This document shows, one piece after another, positions 18,688 through 27,966 of a stretch of 64,000 nucleotides of DNA (position 1 is its first letter; every line of letters begins with the position of its first letter). The translations under genes were made by a program, and so were the position numbers. Under the pieces are notes generated by a model. It was not told the DNA's origin. It searched no databases and saw only the letters and a list, made by a program, of their open reading frames with translations. Source of the DNA: Erwinia billingiae Eb661 (lineage in GTDB: Bacteria > Pseudomonadota > Gammaproteobacteria > Enterobacterales > Enterobacteriaceae); the NCBI RefSeq assembly GCF_000196615.1, contig NC_014306.1, positions 2,728,001 to 2,792,000 on the forward strand, in the 5' to 3' direction.

Positions 18688-19750
18688 TTTTGACCGGTAC
18701 GCGGGTGGCCAGAGCGCACATCAGCTCGTAACCTACCGTGCCGGCTGATTCAGCCACTTCATCAATCTTGATGTTACTGCCCCAAAGTTCAACCTGACTG
18801 CCAATCCCAGCCTGCAGGCAAGGTGTTAAATCCACGGTAATCATGTCCATTGAGATCGCGCCAACGGTATGCGTTCTCACGCCATCCACCCACACCGGCG
18901 TTCCGGTTGGCGCATGGCGCGGATAGCCATCCGCATAACCGCAGGCCACCACGCCAATACGCTGTTCGCCCTGAGCACGATAGCGTGAACCGTAACCGAC
19001 TCCGTCACCGGTCTTTAAGTTCTGGATAGCGATGATTTCGCTGTTCAGCGACATCACCGGTTGCAGCCCACTGCTGGCGATGTCCTGCCATTTTCCGCTG
19101 GGTGACGCGCCATACAGGATTATGCCCGGCCGGACCCAGTCATGATGCGTGTGAGGATGCCATAGCGTCGCGGCCGAGTTCGCCAGTGAACGCAGGCAAT
19201 CCAGCCCTTCGGCTGCCTGCTCAATACGTCTGAGCGGTTGTTCAATGCCTTCGCTGGTCTCGGCTTCCGCGAAGTGCGCCATCAGCGTCATTTCGCCCAC
19301 ATTTTCCAGACCGCGCAGCTTGTTCCAGGCCTGCTGCACCTGCTCCGGTGCAAAGCCCAGCCGGTTCATGCCGCTGTTCACTTTCAGATAGATATCGAGC
19401 GGTGCAGAGAGCTTCGCTTTTGCCAGCGCCTGGATCTGCCAGTTGCTGTGCACGCTGGTGGTCAGGCGATACTGGTCGAGGATCGCCAGCTCATCAGCAT
19501 GGAAAAACCCTTCCAGCAGCAGGATCGGCTTCTTCCAGCCGCGCTCGCGCAGCAGGATCGCTTCTTCAAGGTTCAACAACGCGAAGCCATCCGTAGCGGC
19601 AAAACTCTGCCAGACGCGGTCAATACCGTGGCCATAGGCATTCGCTTTCACCACGGACCACACACGGGAATGAGGTGCAGCCTGGCGGGCAACCGCCAGG
19701 TTATGCCGCAACGCGCTGGTGTCGACAGTTGCGACAATCGGACGAGACAT
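18680..19750 (-). CDS. dadX: Catabolic alanine racemase DadX
   Basis: PLP enzyme that converts L-alanine to D-alanine for oxidation by DadA. The 356-residue protein carries the PLP lysine (VVKANAYGHG, Lys35), and the catalytic Tyr region GYGSRYRAQG in the C-terminal beta domain, followed by AISMDMITVDLT. It lies 29 bp after dadA in the dadAX operon, which distinguishes it from biosynthetic Alr. Its 3' end overlaps the convergent MFS gene by 8 bp. Confidence 0.96.
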   Translation of the reverse strand: MSRPIVATVDTSALRHNLAVARQAAPHSRVWSVVKANAYGHGIDRVWQSFAATDGFALLNLEEAILLRERGWKKPILLLEGFFHADELAILDQYRLTTSVHSNWQIQALAKAKLSAPLDIYLKVNSGMNRLGFAPEQVQQAWNKLRGLENVGEMTLMAHFAEAETSEGIEQPLRRIEQAAEGLDCLRSLANSAATLWHPHTHHDWVRPGIILYGASPSGKWQDIASSGLQPVMSLNSEIIAIQNLKTGDGVGYGSRYRAQGEQRIGVVACGYADGYPRHAPTGTPVWVDGVRTHTVGAISMDMITVDLTPCLQAGIGSQVELWGSNIKIDEVAESAGTVGYELMCALATRVPVKIS

Positions 19751-19779
19751 AACTTCTCCTGGTTCTCAATACGGGAAGA

Positions 19780-21075
19780 TCAGCGGGCCGCGTGGAGCGT
19801 GTGGCCCGGTGTCGGGTAAAATCCCGGCAGATAACGCATCACCGACAGATCGTCTGCAGCAATGGCAGGGGTGCGTCCGGAGATGATATCAGAAAGCAGC
19901 TGCCCGGAACCGCAGGCCATGGTCCAACCGAGCGTTCCGTGACCAGTGTTGAGGAAAAGATTCTTCAGCGGCGTGCGGCCAACGATTGGCGTGCCGTCCG
20001 GCGTCATCGGACGCAGCCCGGTCCAGAACGTCGCCTGCTCAATATGCCCACCTTCCGGGTAAAGGTCGCCGACCACCATTTCCAGCGTTTCCCGCCGGGC
20101 TGGCAACAGCTTAGTGTTGTAGCCAACAATTTCCGCCATCCCGCCGACGCGAATACGATCGTCAAAACGCGTGATGGCCACTTTATAGGTTTCGTCGAGC
20201 ACGGTAGAGACCGGTGACGCCTGTTCATTTTTGATCGGAATGGTCAGCGAATAGCCTTTCAGCGGGTAGACGGGCACCTTGACGATATCGTTTAACAGCG
20301 CGGTTGAGTAAGAGCCGAAGGCCACCACATAGGCATCTGCCGTCACCGTTTCAGCACCACATTTGACGCCCGTAATCTGATTGCCTTCCTGCAGCAACGC
20401 ATCAACCGGGGTGTTAAAGCGGAAAGTCACGCCAGCGCTGGCGGCCATTTCCGCCAGACGCTGAGTAAACAGCTGGCAGTCGCCCGTTTCGTCATTCGGC
20501 AGGCGCAAACCCCCGGTTAGCTTATGCTGAGTGGTGGCAAGTGCGGGCTCCGCATCCGCCAGCTGCGCCGCTTCCAGCAGTTCATAAGGTACACCAGCCT
20601 CTTTCAGCACGGCGATGTCTTTGGTGGCGCTTTCAAACTGCTGACTGGTGCGGAAAAGTTGCAGCGTGCCGCCCTGCCGTCCTTCATAAGCAATACCGGT
20701 TTGCTGGCGCAAGGCTTTCAGGCAGTCCCGACTATATTCGGCAATCCGCACCATGCGGCTTTTGTTTTCCTGATAGTGGTGCATATCGCAGTTACGCAGC
20801 ATCTGCCACATCCACTCCAGCTGAAAACGACTGCCATCCGGACGGATCGCCAGCGGTGCATGGCGCTGGAACATCCATTTAATGGCTTTTAACGGCACGC
20901 CTGGCGCAGCCCAGGGAGCGGCATAACCCGGAGAAATCTGCCCGGCATTGCCCGCACTGGTTTCCATCGCCACGCCCGGTTGACGGTCAATCACCGTCAC
21001 TTCATGCCCGGCCTGTGCCAGATACCAGGCGCTTGCCACGCCGACCACACCACTACCCAGAATGACAACTCGCAT
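19780..21075 (-). CDS. dadA: D-amino acid dehydrogenase small subunit DadA
   Basis: Membrane-associated flavoprotein that oxidises D-alanine to pyruvate and passes electrons to the respiratory chain. The 431-residue DAO-fold protein begins with the FAD-binding [19 protein letters not shown] and the adjacent Glu/Asp-type VTVIDRQ, and ends with the second FAD contact [19 protein letters not shown]. It is the first gene of dadAX. In E. coli this operon is controlled by Lrp and CRP; the intergenic region upstream is shared with divergent ycgB. Confidence 0.97.
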   Translation of the reverse strand: MRVVILGSGVVGVASAWYLAQAGHEVTVIDRQPGVAMETSAGNAGQISPGYAAPWAAPGVPLKAIKWMFQRHAPLAIRPDGSRFQLEWMWQMLRNCDMHHYQENKSRMVRIAEYSRDCLKALRQQTGIAYEGRQGGTLQLFRTSQQFESATKDIAVLKEAGVPYELLEAAQLADAEPALATTQHKLTGGLRLPNDETGDCQLFTQRLAEMAASAGVTFRFNTPVDALLQEGNQITGVKCGAETVTADAYVVAFGSYSTALLNDIVKVPVYPLKGYSLTIPIKNEQASPVSTVLDETYKVAITRFDDRIRVGGMAEIVGYNTKLLPARRETLEMVVGDLYPEGGHIEQATFWTGLRPMTPDGTPIVGRTPLKNLFLNTGHGTLGWTMACGSGQLLSDIISGRTPAIAADDLSVMRYLPGFYPTPGHTLHAAR

Positions 21076-21600
21076 AACCGCACCACCGCCGTTGAGAAAA
21101 GAGGAATTAACTGGATTACTGCGAGCGCTACGGTTTAAAACACTGCAACCACATCAGCAACATCGCACTGACATATTTCACATGTTTTTTACTCTGAAGG
21201 GTAATAAAAAGAGGATGAGCAGGTATATTCGGAATTTAATACTGCCAAACAGCGGTTGAAAGCAGCATATCAGTCCAAATCAGGCATTTTTCACTTTTCT
21301 CAGCAGAAAGTGATCCGTTCAGATCTTTCACTTATATACAGCACATAATTCTGTTTTGTGAGCCATTTCTCGCATTTAACCTGACGTTAAAATTTTTTTC
21401 CCCTGGCGACTCTATTTTCTGTCGAAAATTTCCATTGTATTCATCAGAGCAATCAGAGAGAGTGAACTATCATTGAGGTATTGGCTTTAATTCCAGGCTT
21501 GCCTTTGCGGTCGCAGTGCAGCGGCAGGTCGACATGAAAACGGATGTTTTGCCGCTACGTGTTGTAACGTCGAAAACCGGTTTTTAAAAAGGGGTGCGCT
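21076..21600. other. dadA-ycgB divergent intergenic region
   Basis: About 525 bp with no supported gene; very AT-rich in the centre (about 21170-21450) with many A/T tracts, as expected of an Lrp-type regulatory region. I see no unambiguous CRP or Lrp site. The ycgB ATG lies 7 bp after an aaaagGGG ribosome-binding site. Confidence 0.5.
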
Positions 21601-23136
21601 ATGACGACTATCTTTGACGGTCCCATAAAGGACAGCAAACGACTCAGTGATGGACCAGACTGGACCTTCGATCTGCTTGATGATTACCTGAAAGAGATCG
21701 ATCGCGTCGCTAAGCTCTACCGGCTTGAAACCTACCCTCATCAGATCGAAGTGATCACCTCTGAGCAAATGATGGATGCCTACTCCAGCGTGGGGATGCC
21801 TATCAACTATGCGCACTGGTCCTTCGGCAAGAAATTTATCGAAACCGAACAGCGCTACAAACATGGTCAGCAAGGCCTGGCGTATGAAATCGTCATTAAC
21901 TCCAATCCTTGTATCGCCTATCTGATGGAAGAGAACACCATAACCATGCAGGCGCTGGTGATGGCCCATGCCTGTTATGGGCATAACTCATTTTTCAGAA
22001 ACAACTACCTGTTCCGCAGCTGGACCGATGCCAGTTCGATTGTCGATTACCTGATCTTCGCCCGTAACTACATTGCCAAGTGTGAAGAGCGCTACGGTCT
22101 TGAGGAAGTCGAGAAACTGCTCGACTCCTGCCACGCGCTGATGAATTACGGAGTCGACCGCTATAAGCGCCCACAAAAAATCTCCCTGCAGGAAGAGACC
22201 GCTCGCCAGCAGAGCCGTGAAGAATATCTGCAAAGCCAGGTGAACATGCTGTGGCGTACCTTGCCACGCCGCGAGAAGGAATCCTCGCAGGCGGAAGCCG
22301 CACGCTACCCTTCTGAGCCTCAGGAAAATCTGCTCTATTTTATGGAAAAAAATGCGCCGTTGCTGGAATCTTGGCAGCGTGAGATTTTGCGTATTGTGCG
22401 TAAGGTCAGCCAGTATTTCTATCCGCAGAAACAGACTCAGGTCATGAATGAGGGCTGGGCAACATTCTGGCATTACACCATCCTCAATCACTTGTATGAC
22501 GAGGGTAAAGTTTCCGAACGCTTTATGCTGGAGTTCCTGCACAGCCACACCAATGTGGTATTCCAACCGCCTTATAACAGCCAGTGGTATAACGGCATCA
22601 ACCCTTATGCGCTGGGCTTTGCCATGTTCCAGGACATCAAACGTATCTGTCAGGAACCGACTGAGGAGGATCGTTACTGGTTCCCGGATATTGCCGGCAG
22701 TGACTGGCTGGAAACGATGCACTTTGCCATGCGCGAGTTTAAGGACGAGAGCTTTATCAGCCAGTTCCTGTCGCCGAAAGTGATGCGCGATTTCCGCCTG
22801 TTTACGGTGATGGACGATGACCGCAATAATTTCCTCGAGATTGCAGCCATCCATGATGAAGCCGGCTATCGGGCTATTCGCCAGCAGCTTTCAGCGCAGT
22901 ACAACCTCAGTAACCTTGAACCGAATATTCAGGTCTATGATGTTGACCTGCGTGGCGATCGCTCTCTGACGCTGCGCTATGTGCCTAACAGTCGTGCGCC
23001 GTTAGACAAGAGCCGCAGAGAAGTGTTGAAGCATGTACACCGTCTGTGGGGCTTTGACATCCATCTTGAGCAGCTTAACGACGATGGCAGCACCGAGTTA
23101 CTCGATCGCTGTCCGCCGCGCACCTCTACCCTGTAG
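21601..23136 (+). CDS. ycgB: SpoVR family protein YcgB
   Basis: A 511-residue SpoVR-family protein, the expected length. Diagnostic segments include PINYAHWSFGKKF (about residues 67-79), AHACYGHNSFFRNNY with its His/Cys cluster, QVMNEGWATFWHYTILNHLYDEG and NPYALGFAMFQDIKRIC. No membrane segment or signal peptide is present. The molecular role is unknown; in Bacillus SpoVR affects the spore cortex, and the family co-occurs with PrkA (YeaG) and YeaH, which lie 8-12 kb upstream. It is divergent from dadA. Confidence 0.96.
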   Translation: MTTIFDGPIKDSKRLSDGPDWTFDLLDDYLKEIDRVAKLYRLETYPHQIEVITSEQMMDAYSSVGMPINYAHWSFGKKFIETEQRYKHGQQGLAYEIVINSNPCIAYLMEENTITMQALVMAHACYGHNSFFRNNYLFRSWTDASSIVDYLIFARNYIAKCEERYGLEEVEKLLDSCHALMNYGVDRYKRPQKISLQEETARQQSREEYLQSQVNMLWRTLPRREKESSQAEAARYPSEPQENLLYFMEKNAPLLESWQREILRIVRKVSQYFYPQKQTQVMNEGWATFWHYTILNHLYDEGKVSERFMLEFLHSHTNVVFQPPYNSQWYNGINPYALGFAMFQDIKRICQEPTEEDRYWFPDIAGSDWLETMHFAMREFKDESFISQFLSPKVMRDFRLFTVMDDDRNNFLEIAAIHDEAGYRAIRQQLSAQYNLSNLEPNIQVYDVDLRGDRSLTLRYVPNSRAPLDKSRREVLKHVHRLWGFDIHLEQLNDDGSTELLDRCPPRTSTL

Positions 23137-23148
23137 ATTTTGCGTATA

Positions 23149-23180
23149 AAAAAAGCCGGTTCAACTGAACCGGCTTTTTC
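23149..23180. terminator. Bidirectional terminator between ycgB and fadR
   Basis: AAAAAA-GCCGGTTCA-AC-TGAACCGGC-TTTTT: a perfect 9-bp core stem (23155-23163 / 23166-23174) with A-run and T-run on either side, serving both convergent genes. Confidence 0.95.
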
Positions 23181-23191
23181 TTGCGCTGCTG

Positions 23192-23911
23192 TTAGCGACG
23201 CTGCGGAGGCAAATCCGTTGGCATAGTATTCTGCATACCGTGCCATATCTCGCCGCTCCGGCGACCGTAGTCACGGACGGAATCGACAATTTTATCAAAC
23301 TGTTCGTTCTGACAAATGGTCAGTAACTGCTGATAAAAATCACGTGCCAGCTGACGCGCTTCCGGGTTGGAAAAATAATGCCGTCCTACCCGCGTATACA
23401 GCCCTTTCAGGCCGTTCAGGATCAAACCATAAATAGGATTGCCTGAAGCAAACGCCAGACCGCGGAAAATGCTGTAATCGAGGTCGGTATAGGCTTCGGC
23501 TTTGTCTTCTACATTCTGCGCGGTCAACAGCACTTCTTTGGCTTTATCCGGATAGGTGCGGATCGCACGGCGGATAAAGATTGAGGAGATGTTGGTGCGA
23601 ACCGACAGCAGATTATCGATCAGCTGTGGAACGCTATCGTGATCGAGGCGCGCCAGCGTTTCCAGAATGCTCAGGCCGGAGGTCTCCCAGAAGTTATTCA
23701 CTTTGGTCGGTTTGCCGTGCTGAATGGTTAGCCAGCCATCGCGTGCCAGACGTTGGAGCACTTCACGCAAGGTAGTACGGGTGACACCAATCAATTCAGA
23801 AAGCTCACGCTCTGCGGGCAAAATCGAACCCGGCGGGAAGCGACTGTTCCAGATGCTTTCTATAATGTACTCTTCAGCGAAACCCGCAGGGCTCTGCGCC
23901 TTAATGACCAT
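23192..23911 (-). CDS. fadR: Fatty-acid metabolism regulator FadR
   Basis: Acyl-CoA-responsive GntR-family regulator that represses fad beta-oxidation genes and activates fabA/fabB. The 239-residue protein has an N-terminal winged helix ([37 protein letters not shown]; recognition helix about residues 45-56) and the FadR-type C-terminal ligand domain ([21 protein letters not shown]). A likely target, fadD, is in the same window with a matching operator at 32812-32828. In E. coli nhaB lies just upstream; here dsbB takes its place. Confidence 0.97.
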   Translation of the reverse strand: MVIKAQSPAGFAEEYIIESIWNSRFPPGSILPAERELSELIGVTRTTLREVLQRLARDGWLTIQHGKPTKVNNFWETSGLSILETLARLDHDSVPQLIDNLLSVRTNISSIFIRRAIRTYPDKAKEVLLTAQNVEDKAEAYTDLDYSIFRGLAFASGNPIYGLILNGLKGLYTRVGRHYFSNPEARQLARDFYQQLLTICQNEQFDKIVDSVRDYGRRSGEIWHGMQNTMPTDLPPQRR

Positions 23912-24221
23912 AGCGTTTTGTTTCCGTTGCGTTCATGACTGCAAATATTGGGCTCATCATACCAGATGCCCTGGCGATGACATAGACCGCCACTGGCCTA
24001 AAACGGCACCCATCCCGCAAATATCCGAAAAAAGAGCCGACGCTTTCACGGGCCATTTTTCGTCCTGAATCGCCCTACTCGCTGCAAGCGCTCAAAAGCA
24101 GGTTTATTGCCACTCTGTTTAACTTAAGTCATTTTATGCAATAAAATTTCTTCCCCTGTGGCTGGCACGGTGAGTCATTTAGTTTACACTGCCGTTTGAA
24201 CGCCCTTCACATGGAATGAAT
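23912..24221. other. fadR-dsbB divergent intergenic region
   Basis: About 310 bp with no gene. It carries the divergent promoters. E. coli has nhaB at this junction; I see no residual nhaB reading frame here. Confidence 0.6.
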
Positions 24222-24752
24222 ATGTTGCGATATCTGAATAGCTGTTCCCGCGGCCGTGGTGCCTGGTTACTGCTGGCCTTCACCGCTTTTGCCCTGGAAA
24301 TGGCCGCACTCTACTTTCAGCATGTCATGATGCTGAAACCCTGCGTAATGTGTATTTATGAGCGTTGTGCCCTGTTTGGCGTGATGGGTGCTGGCCTGGT
24401 CGGCGCGATTGCGCCAAAAACCCCGCTGCGCTGGGTCGCCATTCTGGTGTGGCTCTACAGCGCCTGGGAAGGCGTCCGCCTTTCATGGGAGCACACCATG
24501 ATCCAGCTGCACCCGAACCCGTTTGTCACCTGTGATTTTGCCGCCCGTTTCCCAGGCTGGCTGCCACTGGATAAATGGCTGCCATCCGTATTTGTAGCAA
24601 CCGGTGACTGCACCGAGAAGCTGTGGACGTTCCTGACGCTGGGCATGCCACAGTGGTTAGTTGTGGTCTTTGCCGCGTACCTGATTGTGGGTGTGCTGGT
24701 ATTGATAGCGCAACCCTTCAAGCCGAAGCGCCGGGATTTGTTCTCGCGCTAA
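24222..24752 (+). CDS. dsbB: Disulfide bond formation protein DsbB
   Basis: Quinone-linked inner-membrane oxidase that reoxidises DsbA. The start is the second of two near ATGs (24222, [18 protein letters not shown]), matching E. coli and giving 176 residues. Four membrane helices and both redox pairs are present: Cys41-Cys44 ([11 protein letters not shown]) and the second-loop cysteines in VTCDFAARF and TGDCTEKLW. The quinone-contact Arg follows the CVMC motif (YERC). A strong terminator follows. Confidence 0.96.
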   Translation: MLRYLNSCSRGRGAWLLLAFTAFALEMAALYFQHVMMLKPCVMCIYERCALFGVMGAGLVGAIAPKTPLRWVAILVWLYSAWEGVRLSWEHTMIQLHPNPFVTCDFAARFPGWLPLDKWLPSVFVATGDCTEKLWTFLTLGMPQWLVVVFAAYLIVGVLVLIAQPFKPKRRDLFSR

Positions 24753-24777
24753 GCGTTAAGCAACCCCACCAAGATCA

Positions 24778-24801
24778 AGCCCGCCTCTCGCGGGCTTTTT
24801 T
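24778..24801 (+). terminator. Intrinsic terminator after dsbB
   Basis: AGCCCGC-CTCTC-GCGGGCT hairpin (24778-24784 / 24790-24796) followed by a run of T residues. Confidence 0.9.
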
Positions 24802-24893
24802 GTGGCTGAAAATCACATGGCCAGGCAAAATATTTGTCGGATGGTGATTGCGCTACTAAGCTGAAAATACGCAAGAAAAGTCCAAGGAGTGTT

Positions 24894-25058
24894 ATGAAAC
24901 GAATCGCATTTGTGCTGGCACTGGCTCTCTCTTCTGCTGTCCTTGCAGGCTGTGCCCCAAGGGACAACCTGCATGCTCCGCCACCTGCACCACCGGGTGG
25001 TCATCAACTTCCCGGCGCGCCTGGCGGCAGCGACCCATCGGGTCAGCCTCAGGCTTAA
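24894..25058 (+). CDS. Small proline/glycine-rich lipoprotein, unknown function
   Basis: A 54-residue protein starting at the ATG at 24894 behind AAGGAG. The first 20 residues, MKRIAFVLALALSSAVLAGC, form a lipoprotein signal with lipobox LAGC and lipidated Cys20. The mature part of only 35 residues is rich in Pro, Gly and Gln (PPPAPPGGHQLPGAPGG). The residue after Cys is Ala, so outer-membrane sorting is expected. It is monocistronic between two terminators, at the place where E. coli has umuDC. I do not recognise the family. Confidence 0.8.
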   Translation: MKRIAFVLALALSSAVLAGCAPRDNLHAPPPAPPGGHQLPGAPGGSDPSGQPQA

Positions 25059-25080
25059 CGCGGACTTTTCAGGTGGGATC

Positions 25081-25117
25081 AAAAAAGCCGCCCTGTTTAT
25101 TCAGCGGCGGCTTTTTT
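25081..25117. terminator. Bidirectional terminator between the small lipoprotein and ycgN
   Basis: Perfect 12-bp stem AAAAAAGCCGCC / GGCGGCTTTTTT (25081-25092 / 25106-25117) that ends 5 bp before the ycgN stop on the other strand. Confidence 0.95.
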
Positions 25118-25121
25118 ATGC

Positions 25122-25562
25122 TCAGCGGTGAGGCCGGTTAATAATATGGTCTTCCCAGTCCCGCACTTCACTTTCCCGCACGGCAATATGACGTACCGAA
25201 ATACGCTCGGCATGCATCGCCGATTTAGAGCCGGTGCGTAAAGGATGCCAGACCGGTAAATTTTTACCTTCTGCCAGCACCCGATAGGCACAGCTCGGCG
25301 GCAGCCAGGAGAAAGTCGGCAAATTATCGCGCGTTAACTTGATGCAGTCTTCTTCATATTCGAAGCGACGCTCATAGTTACGGCACTGGCAGGTTTTAAT
25401 GTTGAGTTGGTTACACGCGACGTTGGTAAAGTAGATTTCGTCGGTGTCAGCATCCTGCAGCTTGTTAAGACAGCACTGGCCACAACCGTCACACAAGGAT
25501 TCCCATTCCTCATCACTCATTTGTTCCAGCGTTTTCCGCTGCCAGAAAGGGGTATCAGTCAT
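25122..25562 (-). CDS. ycgN: YcgN, UPF0260 cysteine-cluster protein
   Basis: A 146-residue member of the YkgJ-type CxxxCxxCC family. The cluster [12 protein letters not shown] (about residues 24-35) plus later cysteines in [19 protein letters not shown] are typical of a protein that binds zinc or an Fe-S cluster. Close to E. coli YcgN along its length. The biological role is unknown. It lies 64 bp upstream of ycgM on the same strand, as in E. coli, suggesting cotranscription. Confidence 0.94.
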   Translation of the reverse strand: MTDTPFWQRKTLEQMSDEEWESLCDGCGQCCLNKLQDADTDEIYFTNVACNQLNIKTCQCRNYERRFEYEEDCIKLTRDNLPTFSWLPPSCAYRVLAEGKNLPVWHPLRTGSKSAMHAERISVRHIAVRESEVRDWEDHIINRPHR

Positions 25563-25626
25563 GTTCGGTGTCCCGTTTAAGTAAAAGCCCGCACCTTATA
25601 AACAGTTCGGGCTTCAGATGCAAGTC

Positions 25627-26286
25627 TTACAGCACGCGGGTGGCGACGCCACGACCGCCCAGAGACACTTCCAGCGTGTCACCGGAGGCCATCGGGCCAA
25701 CGCCTTCAGGCGTGCCGGTCAGAATAACGTCACCGGCGCGCAGGGTAAAGAATTTGCTCATATAGGCAATCAGCGGCAGGATTTTGTGGATCATGTCTTC
25801 AGTATTGCCGTGCTGACGCACTTCACCGTTGACCACCAGCTTCAGCTCGATATTCTGCGGATCTGCCCCGAACTCGCTGACCGGAATAAAGCCTGAAATC
25901 GGGCAAGAGTTGTCAAATCCCTTGGCTTTCTCCCACGGCTGTCCGGCCTTTTTGCAGCCAGCCTGCACATCACGCAGGGTTAAATCCAGCGCGATACCGT
26001 AACCGGCAATCGCTTTAGCCACATGCGCTTCGGTCGCATGCTTCAGCGTTGAGCCAATCAGAACGGCCAGCTCCACTTCGTGGTGTACCGCGCCGAGATC
26101 TTTCGGGATCGACAGCGGCTGGCGGATATCGCAAATCGCGGTTTCTGGTTTGATAAACAGCACAGGCTCAGAGGGCGTGGCGCTGCCCATCTCTTTGATG
26201 TGTTTGGCATAGTTGCTGCCCACGCACACCACTTTGCTTACCGGATAGTCCAACAAAGCGCCCTGCCAGTTATGATGCTGATACAT
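25627..26286 (-). CDS. ycgM: Fumarylacetoacetate hydrolase family protein YcgM
   Basis: A 219-residue FAH-family enzyme that likely acts on beta-diketo acids; the human homologue FAHD1 is an acylpyruvase/oxaloacetate decarboxylase, so a similar activity is inferred. Signatures: KVVCVGSNYAKHIKEM, the metal-ligand segment VHHEVELAVLIG, SLT-type DLTLRDVQ, and the C-terminal GDVILTGTPEGVGPM. Full length for the short single-domain subfamily. It lies upstream of ycgN in the same direction. Confidence 0.94.
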   Translation of the reverse strand: MYQHHNWQGALLDYPVSKVVCVGSNYAKHIKEMGSATPSEPVLFIKPETAICDIRQPLSIPKDLGAVHHEVELAVLIGSTLKHATEAHVAKAIAGYGIALDLTLRDVQAGCKKAGQPWEKAKGFDNSCPISGFIPVSEFGADPQNIELKLVVNGEVRQHGNTEDMIHKILPLIAYMSKFFTLRAGDVILTGTPEGVGPMASGDTLEVSLGGRGVATRVL

Positions 26287-26354
26287 ACTGTTCCCCTGCC
26301 TGAGTTGAGAGTGAATGGCCCGGTTTGAGCCATTTGTCCATTCCTGCCTTCGCG

Positions 26355-27443
26355 CTATTGCGAAGTAGCGTCAGCCATCATGCCGATGCTGATGGCGAAA
26401 TAATAAGACCGATTCCAGTGCATGATGGTGCGAAAATTGTCATAAACCATGAATGCACGGCCTGGGGTATCGTCCGGCAGAATAATCCAGGCACGCTGAT
26501 GGGTGTCTGGCAGCGCGCTATCGCTGGTCATTCGCACGCCGAGTTTCTCCCACTCGCCGACGGTTTTGGCCTGTGCATCTTTGATGCCGGCCTGATCGGT
26601 CACGAAATCAACCGGCAGCACAATTTCCCTTCCCCAGCTTTCGCCCGCTTTCCAGCCCTCTTTCGACAGATAATTGGCGGTGGAAGCAAAGACATCGTCG
26701 ACGTTGTTCCAGATATCAATTTTGCCATCACCGTCGCCATCAGCTCCATACTGCATTAAGGAACTTGGCATAAACTGGTTCTGTCCCATCGCGCCTGCCC
26801 AGGAGCCTTTCATCTCCTCTGGCTCAATGTGCTGCTGCTGAATAATTTTCAGCGCGGCAATCAGCTCTTTGGTGAAGAACGCTTCGCGTCGTCCTTCAAA
26901 CGCCAGCGTCGAGAGCGATGAAATCACATCTTCTCTGCCCTGAATTTTACCAAAGCTACTCTCCATCGCCCAAAGCGCAACGATATATTGCGGCTGGACG
27001 CCGGTCTGCTGGCTGACCGGCATCAGCTGCCCTTGATATAGCTGCAGATTGTCACGGCCCTGTTGGATCTTCTTATCAGTCATCACCCGTGACAGGTAAT
27101 CGCTTAACGTAACCTTTTTCTCTAACTGGTTCCGATCGGAGGTAATCACGTGGTCAACGAAATGCACATTGGCAAAAGCAGCATCGACGGTGGCGCGGTC
27201 GATTCCTTGCTGTAGCGCCTGCGCTTTCAGTTGCTCGACGTAGCCGGGGAATTCAGCCGGGTCGCGGCCGGTAGCAGCCAGCGTGGTTTTGCTGGGCTGC
27301 TGCAGAAAGCCGCCCTGGGAGGGTGCGCTGGCGGGCGGTTTAGCGGGAACGGGGGTTTCCGGCGCAGGGGCTGCGCTGTTTTTACTGGCGCATCCGACCA
27401 ATAACAGGGAAAAAATAATGCTACTGAGGGATGTAAGCTTCAT
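26355..27443 (-). CDS. MltB-family lytic murein transglycosylase, lipoprotein
   Basis: Cleaves peptidoglycan glycan strands with 1,6-anhydro product formation. The start is the ATG at 27443 (MKLTSLSSIIFSLLLVGC), giving 362 residues with a lipobox LVGC and lipidated Cys18; a longer reading to 27473 has no signal peptide. A Pro/Ala-rich linker precedes the SLT_2 domain, with the catalytic Glu in IVALWAMESSFGKIQG and the family segment GSWAGAMGQNQFMPSSLMQYGADGDGDGKIDIWN. The sequence is distinct from E. coli MltB, so it is an additional paralogue. E. coli has no transglycosylase at this position. Confidence 0.92.
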   Translation of the reverse strand: MKLTSLSSIIFSLLLVGCASKNSAAPAPETPVPAKPPASAPSQGGFLQQPSKTTLAATGRDPAEFPGYVEQLKAQALQQGIDRATVDAAFANVHFVDHVITSDRNQLEKKVTLSDYLSRVMTDKKIQQGRDNLQLYQGQLMPVSQQTGVQPQYIVALWAMESSFGKIQGREDVISSLSTLAFEGRREAFFTKELIAALKIIQQQHIEPEEMKGSWAGAMGQNQFMPSSLMQYGADGDGDGKIDIWNNVDDVFASTANYLSKEGWKAGESWGREIVLPVDFVTDQAGIKDAQAKTVGEWEKLGVRMTSDSALPDTHQRAWIILPDDTPGRAFMVYDNFRTIMHWNRSYYFAISIGMMADATSQ

Positions 27444-27541
27444 GCGGGCATCCTTTTTTGCCGTCGCCGCCACAATTTAAATCCAGTGGATTGCCGTTGC
27501 GGCGGCGATATATTTTGCAGATAGTTCCTAATTAATCTTTT

Positions 27542-27808
27542 TTACTCTTTTTCCAGATGCATCTTAAGCAGACTTTCGATTGGAGGAGGCACCTGTAAAT
27601 AAAATCCCTGCTCTTCAAGCGCGGCCTTCACTTTGGTGAGATCCGCGTTAGCCAGCTTTTTGGTGCCGTCCAGCGGCAGCAGCATCGCCAGCTGCGGTTT
27701 ACCAAAACCTTGCATCAGTTCCGCAGGAACGCGGGAGAAATCGTCTTTTTTTTCGACATAAAGATAAGTCTGGTCACGCTTGGGGCTTCTGTAGATCACA
27801 CAAAACAT
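27542..27808 (-). CDS. ycgL: YcgL family protein
   Basis: An 88-residue cytoplasmic protein that matches E. coli YcgL closely ([28 protein letters not shown], then LAMLLPLDG and YLQVPPP). The function is unknown; no catalytic motif or membrane segment is visible. It is divergent from minC, an arrangement widely kept among gammaproteobacteria, but no role in division is implied by the sequence. Confidence 0.95.
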   Translation of the reverse strand: MFCVIYRSPKRDQTYLYVEKKDDFSRVPAELMQGFGKPQLAMLLPLDGTKKLANADLTKVKAALEEQGFYLQVPPPIESLLKMHLEKE

Positions 27809-27966
27809 ATTTTTTACTCGAATTAACCTGGATGGTGACTTGCCTGGATATAGTAGTAACTATAACATGCTTGCAGAACTTCGGAATATTGTCCCAACGC
27901 GATTATATGTTCGTTTAACGACATAAATTAGCCGGGACCAGAATTAACAGGACTGAGCCGGGACAG

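Noticed and set aside
21988..22854. 288-codon minus-strand open frame inside ycgB
   Set aside because: Antisense to a clear SpoVR-family gene; no supporting signals.
24834..24893. 20-codon upstream extension of the small lipoprotein
   Set aside because: The extension would abolish the lipoprotein signal peptide, and the AAGGAG ribosome-binding site directly precedes the ATG at 24894.
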